Shown piece after piece: positions 45,588-53,378 of a stretch of DNA of 64,000 nt. Under the pieces are notes generated by a model, which was given only the letters and a program-made list of their open reading frames with translations, was not told the origin of the DNA and made no database searches. Position 1 is the stretch's first letter. Each line of letters begins with the position of its first letter. A program made the position numbers and the translations under genes. The DNA comes from Paracoccaceae bacterium (lineage in GTDB: Bacteria; Pseudomonadota; Alphaproteobacteria; Rhodobacterales; Rhodobacteraceae): NCBI GenBank assembly GCA_006226775.1, contig SBGD01000024.1, positions 1 through 64,000 of the forward strand. The letters run 5' to 3'.

Positions 45588-46430
45588 ATGAATCTGCTCG
45601 TCAAACACCTCGAAATGTCGGCCGCTTGCCTGCGTCTGGCCAATCGGACCTTCGAAAGCCACATGCGCGTCGCGCATGTCTTCATGACCTCGGCTTTCGA
45701 GACCGCCGCATCGCTTTCGCCGGTCAACCCGGCGTTCCTCAAACCGGCCAGCAACATGACCGCAGCGCCGGCGCAGCCGGTGGTCAAGGCGGTCGCCGAG
45801 GCCCCCGCGGCCCGCAAACCGGCGACAAGAAAGCCCAACGCGGTGAAACCCGCCGCCCGCAAAGCCGAGCCGGTCAAGGCCGAGGCCCCGAAGGTCGTTG
45901 CACCCGAACCCGTCGCGGTGAAAGCCGAAGCGCCCAAGGCGGCGCCCGTCGCCAAGGCCGACGCCCCGAAAGCGGCCAATGTCGACACGCCCAAGGCGGC
46001 ACCCGCGGCCAAGGTCGAAGCCCCCAAGGTCGAAGCCCCGAAGGCTGCGCCGGTGGTCAACGACGAGGCGCCGAAGGCTGCTCCCGTCAAGGACGAAGCG
46101 CCGAAAGTCGCGCCGGTGACCAAGGACGAGGCGCCGAAAGCTGCTCCCGTCAAGGACGAAGCGCCCAAAGCCGCGCCGGTGACCAAGGACGAGGCGCCGA
46201 AGGCCGCTCCCGTCAAGGACGAAGCGCCCAAAGCCGCGCCCGTGACCAAGGACGAAGCGCCGAAGGCCGCTCCCGCCAAGGACGAGGCGCCGAAGGCCGC
46301 TCCGGTCAAGGAGGAGGCGCCGAAAGCCGCTCCGGTCAAGGCGGAGGACACCGCGCGCGCCCGCAAGACCCGCAAGCCCTCGACGCCGCCGGTCATGCCC
46401 GCGGCCAGAGCCCAGGGCTCCAAATCCTGA
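45588..46430 (+). CDS. Phasin-type protein with a long EAPKAAPVK repeat tail
   Basis: A 280-residue protein. The first 55 residues are helical (LVKHLEMSAACLRLANRTFESHM), like the start of its neighbour family. The rest is an Ala/Pro/Lys/Glu repeat (DEAPKAAPVK type). This resembles Pseudomonas PhaF, a phasin with a histone-H1-like tail that binds DNA and segregates polyhydroxyalkanoate granules, though here Glu and Asp make the repeat less basic. GGAAAGAG precedes the ATG. A strong terminator follows. Confidence 0.7.
   Translation: MNLLVKHLEMSAACLRLANRTFESHMRVAHVFMTSAFETAASLSPVNPAFLKPASNMTAAPAQPVVKAVAEAPAARKPATRKPNAVKPAARKAEPVKAEAPKVVAPEPVAVKAEAPKAAPVAKADAPKAANVDTPKAAPAAKVEAPKVEAPKAAPVVNDEAPKAAPVKDEAPKVAPVTKDEAPKAAPVKDEAPKAAPVTKDEAPKAAPVKDEAPKAAPVTKDEAPKAAPAKDEAPKAAPVKEEAPKAAPVKAEDTARARKTRKPSTPPVMPAARAQGSKS
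46060..46330 (+). repeat. 63-bp coding tandem repeat (21-residue unit)
   Basis: Alternating units DEAPKAAPVK and DEAPK(V/A)APVTK repeat about four times in near-identical DNA (GACGAAGCGCCGAAAG... type words), then decay into shorter 27-30 bp units. The arrangement implies repeat-number variation by slippage. Confidence 0.85.
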
Positions 46431-46438
46431 TCGATCCG

Positions 46439-46465
46439 AAACGGCGGCCGCAAGGGCCGCCGTTT
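46439..46465. terminator. Strong terminator between convergent genes
   Basis: AAACGGCGGCC (46439-46449) pairs perfectly with GGCCGCCGTTT (46455-46465) around a GCAAG loop, followed by CTTCTTTC. Confidence 0.9.
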
Positions 46466-46490
46466 CTTCTTTCGGCCACAGGCTGCCGGA

Positions 46491-47492
46491 TCACGACGGC
46501 TCGGCGGCGCCCGTGTCACTGTCGTAGGGAAAGGCCACCGACACGCTGTCTTCCTCGAAATCGTCGAAGCTCTTCGACCAGCGCCGGTAGGGCCACCTGA
46601 GTTCCAGAAGCCCCTCGCGCGGCCGATACGCCGCGGTATAGAGCGTGCCGAACCCGGCGCCAAAAGCGGTCGAATAGAGCGGCGGGCGCAGGAAGGCGCT
46701 GATGAACTTGTCATGCGTCGTCGGGTGCAGGGTCAATTGCTGCAACAGGAAACGCTCACGCTCGACCGTGGCGGTAAAGCGCGCATGGCTCGACCATTCG
46801 ACCCGCTCCTGGTGGTTGGTGGCCACTGCGGCATGGGTGATCACCGGCTTGCGGTCTGGCGCGAGGTAGGCGGTCACGAAGCGGCGGTCGCGGTCCAGCA
46901 GGGTGACGTTGTAGCTCATGTGGCAGGGAATGCGGGTAAGCGCGGCGCTGGCCTCCTCGACGGTGGCACAGGTCTGCAAGACGTAGCGCAGGATCAGCGG
47001 CACGCCGAAGCCCTCGCCCACCGCGCGCCTGCCGCCAAAGGTCAGCGAGACGGCAAGACCGGCGTCGTTGACCCCGTCGACCAGCCCGAACAGCCCGTCG
47101 GTCAGGCCGATCACCCCCCGCCCCTGCCAGCGGGTCTTCAGCACCACGGCGTCAAAGGCCGCCGGGGCATAGTCGTAATTGCGCACCATGAGCGGCGCAT
47201 CGCCCGGCCAGATCGCCTGGCTGCACCCCGAGAGATAGGGCGGCGGGCAGTAGAAGCTGAGAAACCGCGCCTGGGAATCGCCGCCGCCGGTCAATTCGCA
47301 CAACTCGGCCCAGAGGTCGGCGATCTCGGGCATGTATTTCCGGATCGCCCGGCGGCATTCGAGATAGGTCGGACGCGCCGTCAGGCCTTCGCGCGCCCAC
47401 CACAGGCGGTAGGACGGCCAGTATTCCGCGAAGATCCCGGCGAACTTGGGGCCGGGAAGATCCTCGGAAATGGCGCGGAAGGTCATGGTCAT
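46491..47492 (-). CDS. C45/acyl-CoA:6-APA acyltransferase-like Ntn hydrolase
   Basis: A 333-residue protein of the IAT/C45 Ntn-hydrolase family, which hydrolyses or transfers acyl groups on linear amides. The probable N-nucleophile Cys90 is in YLSGCSQAIWPGD, and LMVRNYDYAP (RNxDY) follows, both family hallmarks. GLTDGLFGLVDGVNDAGLAVSL is the substrate loop region. There is no signal peptide, so it is cytosolic. The ATG at 47492 is one of several close starts. It is the last gene of a leftward block after the ATP-grasp gene (104 nt gap). The substrate is unknown; a polyamine amide is a guess from context. Confidence 0.78.
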   Translation of the reverse strand: MTMTFRAISEDLPGPKFAGIFAEYWPSYRLWWAREGLTARPTYLECRRAIRKYMPEIADLWAELCELTGGGDSQARFLSFYCPPPYLSGCSQAIWPGDAPLMVRNYDYAPAAFDAVVLKTRWQGRGVIGLTDGLFGLVDGVNDAGLAVSLTFGGRRAVGEGFGVPLILRYVLQTCATVEEASAALTRIPCHMSYNVTLLDRDRRFVTAYLAPDRKPVITHAAVATNHQERVEWSSHARFTATVERERFLLQQLTLHPTTHDKFISAFLRPPLYSTAFGAGFGTLYTAAYRPREGLLELRWPYRRWSKSFDDFEEDSVSVAFPYDSDTGAAEPS

Positions 47493-47596
47493 GGCAGTCA
47501 CATGGACCGGATGGCGACCCGCCGCAAGAGGCGGCGCCGGGCTTGGCGGATCGCGGGGTCATGCGGGGCCGGCCCGGGGCGGACCGGCACCCGGGG

Positions 47597-49048
47597 TTAC
47601 ATGATCTTGAACGCCGGGTCTTCCAGCACCTTGGCCGACGGCAGGGGACGCGCGTAGTAGGAATTCTTGATCCCGGCGATCCACTGCTTGGCCTTGGGGG
47701 TCAGCTGGAAGCTCTTGGTCATCGACCGCCCCCGCGTCACCAGGATGCCGAGGTCGGCGCCCTCGTAGCGGTAATCGCCCGCCTTCAGGATGCGCAGGAA
47801 GAAGGCCTCGTCCTCCGATTCCACCGCGCGGCGGTGATAGTCGAAGCGGTCGAAGACCACCTTGCCGTCGGGCAGCATCTTGTAGATGCCCGATTGCGGC
47901 GCCTCGGTGATGATGTCGACATTGTCGTCGGTGTGCTTGATGACCATCTGCGACCAGCTGTCGATCATCTCGGGATCGGCCCAGCGGTTGTTCAGTTCCT
48001 CGACGTCGAAATCGAAGGGCTTCTTCGAGAATTCCAGCAGGTGAAACAGGAACAGCGGCGCATCCGCATGGGCGAATGCCGCGTGGTTGGTCATCGAGCT
48101 TGCGCCGGTGATGCGCGGGTTCAACTCGCCCAGCCAGATGTCGTTGCTCTTCTTGTCGATCAGGAAATCGAGCTCGAAATAGCCGCGATAGCCCTCTTTG
48201 CGCAGCTGTTCGCCGAACTTGAAGGTCAGGTCGCGGGCCTGCTGGCGCTGCTTGGGCGTGAAGGCGGTGGCAAAGATCTCGTTCCCGCACCAGCCGCCGC
48301 GATAGGGGGTCAGGTCCTTGAAGCCCACAAGCTCGGTCATCAGCGGGCCGACGATGGTGCCCTGGCTGGTGGCGCAGGCCTCGATCGCCGAGCCGCGGCA
48401 GTCGATCCGCTTCATGATCTTGATCTCGCCCTCGCCGACGATCTCGTGCTCGTGCTTGCGGAAATCGGCCTCGGACTTGATGAAGAAGGTGGTATGGCCG
48501 GAATCGCCGAAGGCCGATTGCAGCACCAGGTCATGGCCCAGGTCGGCCTTGTCGCAGATCTCGCGCAGGTGGTCGTAGTCCTTGACCTCGGACAGGGTGT
48601 TGGGCACCGAGGGCACGCCGGCCTTGTTGCCGACGCGCACGGTCTCGATCTTGTTGTCCATCTGGGTGCGCAGCTTGGCCTTGGGGAACCACAATTCGCC
48701 GCCCAGCTCCTTGACCAGCTGTTCGGTCTTCTCGTCGAACATCAGGAAGACGAACTTGGGCTTGCCGCCGCGTTCCTTGATGTAGTCCACCACCTCCTTG
48801 TGCTGCAGCAGGTAGTTGTTGATGTCCTCGATCGACTGGAACTCGTCATGCGGCACCTCCGAGGGCACCAGCACGTTGGGATGGCGCCCGTCGAAACAAT
48901 CCATGTAGCAGATGTACTTGAAATTCCGCACCCATTCATCGAGCCCGAGCAGATTGAAGTTGGTGGCGGAGACGAAATAGATCGGGTCGGTGTTCGTGTG
49001 GAAGAACCGCCGGATCTCTGAAATGTTCCGCAGGGTTTTTCTGGCCAT
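47597..49048 (-). CDS. ATP-grasp ligase-like protein
   Basis: A 483-residue ATP-grasp enzyme, of the sort often labelled biotin carboxylase-like. Motifs are TVRVGNKAGVPSVPNTL, LVLQSAFGDSGHTTFFI (ATP loop), IKIMKRIDCRGSAIEAC, YFELDFLID and the metal-binding IWLGELNPRITGASSMTN. No biotin domain is present. Such proteins join a carboxylate to an amine or thiol using ATP. The ATG at 49048 has GGAGAGG 8 nt upstream; an ATG overlapping the decarboxylase stop (49075) is the alternative. Tight linkage to the decarboxylase suggests that it acts on the amine product or its precursor. Confidence 0.8.
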   Translation of the reverse strand: MARKTLRNISEIRRFFHTNTDPIYFVSATNFNLLGLDEWVRNFKYICYMDCFDGRHPNVLVPSEVPHDEFQSIEDINNYLLQHKEVVDYIKERGGKPKFVFLMFDEKTEQLVKELGGELWFPKAKLRTQMDNKIETVRVGNKAGVPSVPNTLSEVKDYDHLREICDKADLGHDLVLQSAFGDSGHTTFFIKSEADFRKHEHEIVGEGEIKIMKRIDCRGSAIEACATSQGTIVGPLMTELVGFKDLTPYRGGWCGNEIFATAFTPKQRQQARDLTFKFGEQLRKEGYRGYFELDFLIDKKSNDIWLGELNPRITGASSMTNHAAFAHADAPLFLFHLLEFSKKPFDFDVEELNNRWADPEMIDSWSQMVIKHTDDNVDIITEAPQSGIYKMLPDGKVVFDRFDYHRRAVESEDEAFFLRILKAGDYRYEGADLGILVTRGRSMTKSFQLTPKAKQWIAGIKNSYYARPLPSAKVLEDPAFKIM

Positions 49049-49071
49049 CTGTCGTTCCTCTCCGTTGGTCT

Positions 49072-51819
49072 TCATTGTTTGGCGAAGTTCTTGAGCGCGT
49101 CCTTGGTAAATACCCTCAGCCCCAGGTCGGCGCGGAAGCCGTGGATTTCACTGACATCCAGCGCGCGCATGAAACTGAGGATTTCCGGGCTGATCACCTG
49201 TCCGGGGACAAGGATCGGAAAGCCCGGGGGATAGGGGATGATGAAGGAGGTCGAGACCAGTTCCTCGCCCTCCTCGAGCCGCTTCTGAAGCGTGTCGTCC
49301 AGCGGCAGGTAGTCGCATTTCTCCTCGTCGTAGGCCAGGAAGAAGGCCGAGCGGATATCGCCCTCGACGGTATCGGTGCTGGGGCTGAAGGCCGGGTGGA
49401 AATGGCTGAAATCCGGCAGGGGCGGGACGTGTTCGACCAGTGCTGCGACCCGGTTCTCGAACGAGCGCCGCTCCATCTTCGAGGCATCGTCGAGCAGGTC
49501 GTCCAGCTCGTTGGCGATCTCGACCAGCACCTCGATCAGATAGGCGACCGAAGAGCGCGTGGTGCCGATATTGGTCATGAACAGCACGGTATTGCGCGAG
49601 GTCTTGTTGATCTGGATGCCGTACTTGTCCATCAGGATCTTGGTCTTGAAGGTATCGCCGTCCCAGCCGGTGCCGCCCACCGCAAGGGTGACGCGGGTCG
49701 GGTCGAGCACGAATTCGTCCACCGCCCAGGCCTCGGACATGTCGATCCAGCCCTGGCGCGGGTCGTAGTAGCTTTCGACGCCGCTCTGGCGGAACTCCTC
49801 GGGGATCATGTCCCCGGCGGCCAGAACCTGGAAATACTTGCCCAGCAGCGGATGGGTGGCGACCGCCCGGCGGATCGCCATGGCGCTTTCGATCTGGCGC
49901 TGGGTGAACTCGAAGCCCTCGAGCTCGACCTGCCGCCGGCCCACGTCGAGCGAGGCGATGATCTGGTAGTTCGGGCTGGTCGAGGTATGGGTCATGTAGG
50001 CTTCGTGGAAGGATTGCTCGACCTCGCCCTTGAAGTCCTGGTCGTTGACATGGATCATCGAGCCCTGGCGCAGCGAGGTCAGCGTCTTGTGCGTCGACTG
50101 GGTGGCATAGACCCGCACCCGCGCATCGGGCGGCGGCACCAGGCGGGTGTTCAGGATGGTCTCGTCATCGGCCTCCTTCAGCGCCTCCTGCTGCTTGTCC
50201 CAGGCCAGCGCGGTTTCCGGCGTGCGCAGGCTGAGCCGCATGGAATTGGCCACGTCCATCGCCGTGCGCTGGCGATAGGTCGGGTTGAACCGCGCAAAGG
50301 CGAACCAGGCCTCGTCCCACAGGAAGATCAGGTCGCGCTTGATGGCGAGGCATTCCTCCATCACCCGCTGGACGTTGTAGACGATGCCGTCGAAGGTGCA
50401 GTTGGTCAGCAGCACCATGCGCACCCGGTCGAGCTTGCCCGCCGCCTTGAGCTTGAGCAGGTGGTGCTTGATCTCGCGCAGCGGCACCGCGCCGTACATC
50501 GAGTATTCATGCAGCGGATAGCTGTCCATGTAGACCACCTTGGCCCCGGACAGCACCATGCCGTAATGGTGCGACTTGTGGCAGTCGCGGTCGACCAGAA
50601 CGATGTCGCCGGGCCGGACCACCGATTGCACCACGATCTTGTTGCAGGTCGAGGTGCCGTTGGTGGCAAAGAAGGTATGTTTCGAGCCGAAGGCCCGCGC
50701 CGCCAGTTCCTGGGCTTCCTTGATCGGCCCGCGCGGCTCCAGCAGGCTGTCGAGCCCGCCGGAGGTGGCAGAGGTCTCGGCCATGAAGATATTGGGCCCG
50801 TAGAAGGCGCCCATGTCCTGGATCCAGTGCGAGCGGCTGATCGACTTGCCGCGGCTGATCGGCATGGCGTGAAAGACGCCGGTGGGCTGGCGGGAATATT
50901 CCTTGAGCGCGGTGAAGAAGGGCGACTTGTAGCGCGCCGCCACCCCGCGCAGGATGTTGAGGTGCAGCTCGGTGAAGTCTTCCTGATTGTAGAACACCCG
51001 CCGACAGCGCCCGAGGTCGAGCCCGGCGATCTCTTCGGCCGAGCGGTCGGTGACCAGGTAGGCGTCAAGCTCGGGCCGCAGCTTGGCAATCAGGCGGCAG
51101 GCCTCGGGGCCGTATTCGCTGGGCGAGAGGTGTTCGACATCCTCGGCATTGGTCAGGTAATCGAGATAGCGCGTCAGGATCGTCAGCTTGTTGCGCGACT
51201 TCAGCACCAGTCCGGGGCGCACCACCACGGCCTGGACGTTGTGGTTGAACAAGATGCCGATCAGCGCATCCTCGAGCGAGGGCACCACCACCGGCTCGTA
51301 GATGAAAGGGTCTTCCGGGCGGCGCGAGCGGTGCAGCGCGGCGCGCAGGAAGCGTTCCTGGTGCTCGTTGACGCTGTCGACGATCATCACCTCGAAATAG
51401 GGCCGGCCCAGGGCGCGGGCCTCGGGCGAGAGCGCGCTTTCGTCCTCGTAGTCCTCGCTGTCGATCTCGTCGGCGCCCAGCGGGATGGTCCGGCGCCGGT
51501 AGGCGCCGGAGGTCAGGGCCCGCGCCACCCGCCGGACCGCGACCGACAGGTCGTCGACATTGCCCTGTTCGAGCAGCCGGGTCAGGTGGTCAAAGGCGGC
51601 ATGGCCGGGAAAGGCCCAATAGGATTCGATCGGTTCCAGCGACTGGAACAGTTCCTGGGCGGTCCTGGCGTGTTTCTGCCCGGCACGCCCTTCGCGGCCG
51701 GACAGACGGAGGGATTCGACGGTTTCGCGCAGAACACTCCAACGATCGGCCCTGAGCTGCGATGCGCTGTAATAATCTCCGATTGACGTGATCTTGCTGT
51801 CACCCGCTGGCACGTTCAT
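49072..51819 (-). CDS. Large Orn/Lys/Arg decarboxylase (fold-type I)
   Basis: A 915-residue PLP decarboxylase of the AdiA/SpeC/LdcC family. Residues about 140-300 resemble the receiver-like N-domain (PYFEVMIVDSVNEHQERFL), and the PLP domain follows: FATNGTSTCNKIV, DRDCHKSHHYG, FLWDEAWFAFARF with Asp502, and the PLP lysine K578 in ATQSTHKTLTSLRQGSM. The C-terminal domain ends near ADLGLRVF. It is about 160-200 residues longer than E. coli enzymes, with an extra N-terminal ~130 residues. The substrate (arginine, ornithine, lysine or other) cannot be read from the sequence. It sits between the nitrilase and ATP-grasp genes. Confidence 0.85.
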   Translation of the reverse strand: MNVPAGDSKITSIGDYYSASQLRADRWSVLRETVESLRLSGREGRAGQKHARTAQELFQSLEPIESYWAFPGHAAFDHLTRLLEQGNVDDLSVAVRRVARALTSGAYRRRTIPLGADEIDSEDYEDESALSPEARALGRPYFEVMIVDSVNEHQERFLRAALHRSRRPEDPFIYEPVVVPSLEDALIGILFNHNVQAVVVRPGLVLKSRNKLTILTRYLDYLTNAEDVEHLSPSEYGPEACRLIAKLRPELDAYLVTDRSAEEIAGLDLGRCRRVFYNQEDFTELHLNILRGVAARYKSPFFTALKEYSRQPTGVFHAMPISRGKSISRSHWIQDMGAFYGPNIFMAETSATSGGLDSLLEPRGPIKEAQELAARAFGSKHTFFATNGTSTCNKIVVQSVVRPGDIVLVDRDCHKSHHYGMVLSGAKVVYMDSYPLHEYSMYGAVPLREIKHHLLKLKAAGKLDRVRMVLLTNCTFDGIVYNVQRVMEECLAIKRDLIFLWDEAWFAFARFNPTYRQRTAMDVANSMRLSLRTPETALAWDKQQEALKEADDETILNTRLVPPPDARVRVYATQSTHKTLTSLRQGSMIHVNDQDFKGEVEQSFHEAYMTHTSTSPNYQIIASLDVGRRQVELEGFEFTQRQIESAMAIRRAVATHPLLGKYFQVLAAGDMIPEEFRQSGVESYYDPRQGWIDMSEAWAVDEFVLDPTRVTLAVGGTGWDGDTFKTKILMDKYGIQINKTSRNTVLFMTNIGTTRSSVAYLIEVLVEIANELDDLLDDASKMERRSFENRVAALVEHVPPLPDFSHFHPAFSPSTDTVEGDIRSAFFLAYDEEKCDYLPLDDTLQKRLEEGEELVSTSFIIPYPPGFPILVPGQVISPEILSFMRALDVSEIHGFRADLGLRVFTKDALKNFAKQ

Positions 51820-51880
51820 GGTCTGGTTCTCTCCCTTTCGGCTGGCCTTCCCCGCCGACCCTTACCAGCCGGCGCGGTGG

Positions 51881-52849
51881 TCAGTCGGTTCCTGTCTTGG
51901 CCTTGAAGATCGGTATGTTGTCCAGCACATGGGGCGCGGTGGTATCGACGCCCAATGCGCTGCGCGGATCGGCGGTGTTCACCCCGGCCTTCGATCCCTG
52001 CTGAGGCACCGTGAGCGGCCCCAGGGTGTGCAGGTAGGCATCGGTGCCGCTGGCGCGGTTGTAGACCGGGAATTCCGCCGCGCGGTCGCGGAAGCTCTTG
52101 AGCACCTGGCCCAGGCCCTTCATGCCGGTCTCGCGCTGGCGGCGGACCATGTCGAGATCGACCTCGATCGGGAACATGTCCTCCTGGCCGGCCGACTGGT
52201 GCAGCACCATCGAGGTCGGATCGACCACCAGCGACTTGCCCACGCCGCCGGCCGCAAGGCCGTTGACGTCGATCACGTAGCACTGGAACTGCGCCGCGGT
52301 GGCGCGCGCGATGGCGATCTCGGCGTCGCGGTCGGTGGTGCCGGTCAGCACCGGGTGCAAGAGCACCTCGACACCCTGCGAGGTCAGCTGCCGCGTGGTT
52401 TCCGGGAACCAGATGTCATAGCAGATCGACAGGCCGAAGCGGCCCACGTCCGGCACGTCGAAGACGCAGAACTCGGTGCCCGAGGAAATATCCGCCTCGT
52501 AGGGCTTGAACGGGAACATCTTGCGGTACTTGGCAATGATCTCGCCCGCCGGGTTGATCACCACGGAGGTGTTGTAGATCCGCCCGTCCTCGGTCTTTTC
52601 GAACATCGAGCCGGGGATCAGCCAGACGCCGTGCCGGCGGGCATCCGCCTGGAAGAGGTCAAGCGCCTCGTTCGGAAAGGGCTGGGCATATTGATGCAGC
52701 GGGCCATAGGCGGCCAGTTCCGAGAACACCACCATCTGGGTCCAGGGAAAGCGTGTCATCAGCACGTCGAGGCGGTGCCTCATGGCCTCGACGTTGGATT
52801 GAAGCGCCGCGACGTGCATCTGCACGCCTGCGATTGCAAAAGGGGTCAT
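51881..52849 (-). CDS. Nitrilase-superfamily amidohydrolase
   Basis: A 322-residue carbon-nitrogen hydrolase with the Glu-Lys-Cys triad: E44 (VVFSELAAYG), K110 (AKYRKMFPF) and C143 (LSICYDIWFPET). The family includes N-carbamoylputrescine amidase and other amidases. The tail after residue 270 (VNTADPRSALGVDTTAPHVLDN) is unusual. There is no signal peptide. The ATG at 52849 has AAGGAG upstream. It lies just before the decarboxylase, so agmatine- or carbamoyl-amine hydrolysis is plausible but unproven. Confidence 0.82.
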   Translation of the reverse strand: MTPFAIAGVQMHVAALQSNVEAMRHRLDVLMTRFPWTQMVVFSELAAYGPLHQYAQPFPNEALDLFQADARRHGVWLIPGSMFEKTEDGRIYNTSVVINPAGEIIAKYRKMFPFKPYEADISSGTEFCVFDVPDVGRFGLSICYDIWFPETTRQLTSQGVEVLLHPVLTGTTDRDAEIAIARATAAQFQCYVIDVNGLAAGGVGKSLVVDPTSMVLHQSAGQEDMFPIEVDLDMVRRQRETGMKGLGQVLKSFRDRAAEFPVYNRASGTDAYLHTLGPLTVPQQGSKAGVNTADPRSALGVDTTAPHVLDNIPIFKAKTGTD

Positions 52850-52869
52850 CTGCTTTCTGTCTCCTTGAA

Positions 52870-52892
52870 CGGCGCGGCCTCCCACCGCGCCG
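52870..52892 (-). other. Intercistronic hairpin between uspA and the nitrilase gene
   Basis: A perfect 8-bp stem, CGGCGCGG (52870-52877) with CCGCGCCG (52885-52892) and a 7-nt loop, about 20 nt before the nitrilase start. It could tune expression of the downstream genes. Confidence 0.5.
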
Positions 52893-52941
52893 AAATGTCT
52901 TGTCTCCCCCCAGTCATCCGGGTCGGGCCGCGGGCTTTCAC

Positions 52942-53364
52942 CTAGCGCACCACCAGCACCGGCAGCGTGGAATGACGGACCACCTTGTCAGCATTCGAGC
53001 CGACAAGGAAGGTGCGAAAGTCATCCGGCGGAGCCGATGCCATCACGATCATGTCGGCGTCGATCTTGCGCGCGGTCAGCAGGATGGCCTCGGGCACATG
53101 GCCATGGCCGACCCGCAGGCTGGATTTCACCCCGCTCATGTGCGTGGCGATGAAGCCTTCAAGCTCGCGCTTCATGCGGTCCAGCGCCTGTTTCTCGTAA
53201 TCCGCCGGCAGATAGGCCGCGACCATGGCCGCGCCCAGATCATGGACGATGCCCAGCACGTGGATGGTGCCGGTCTCGCCCGCCAGCTTGCGCGCCATCG
53301 GCAGGGATTTCTCCCAGCTTGCGGGGTGGTTCAGGTCGATCGGCAATAGGATGGTGTCGAACAT
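52942..53364 (-). CDS. Universal stress protein, single domain
   Basis: A 140-residue UspA fold (FDTILLPIDLNHPASWEKSL to ADMIVMASAPPDDFRTFLVGSNADKVVRHS). The G-x-N/S loop FLVGSNADKVVRHS and the TRAP permease upstream match the TeaD type, a Usp next to TRAP transporters that can bind ATP and modulate transport. AGGAGG stands 7 nt before the ATG at 53364, overlapping the permease end. Confidence 0.88.
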   Translation of the reverse strand: MFDTILLPIDLNHPASWEKSLPMARKLAGETGTIHVLGIVHDLGAAMVAAYLPADYEKQALDRMKRELEGFIATHMSGVKSSLRVGHGHVPEAILLTARKIDADMIVMASAPPDDFRTFLVGSNADKVVRHSTLPVLVVR

Positions 53365-53378
53365 ATCAGGTCCTCCTG

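Noticed and set aside
46060-46330. CRISPR-like or other non-coding repeat array
   Set aside because: The repeats are contiguous, in frame and without spacers; they are coding.
49075-51786. A 900-codon open frame opposite the large decarboxylase
   Set aside because: The minus strand has clear PLP motifs; the plus strand is low-complexity shadow.
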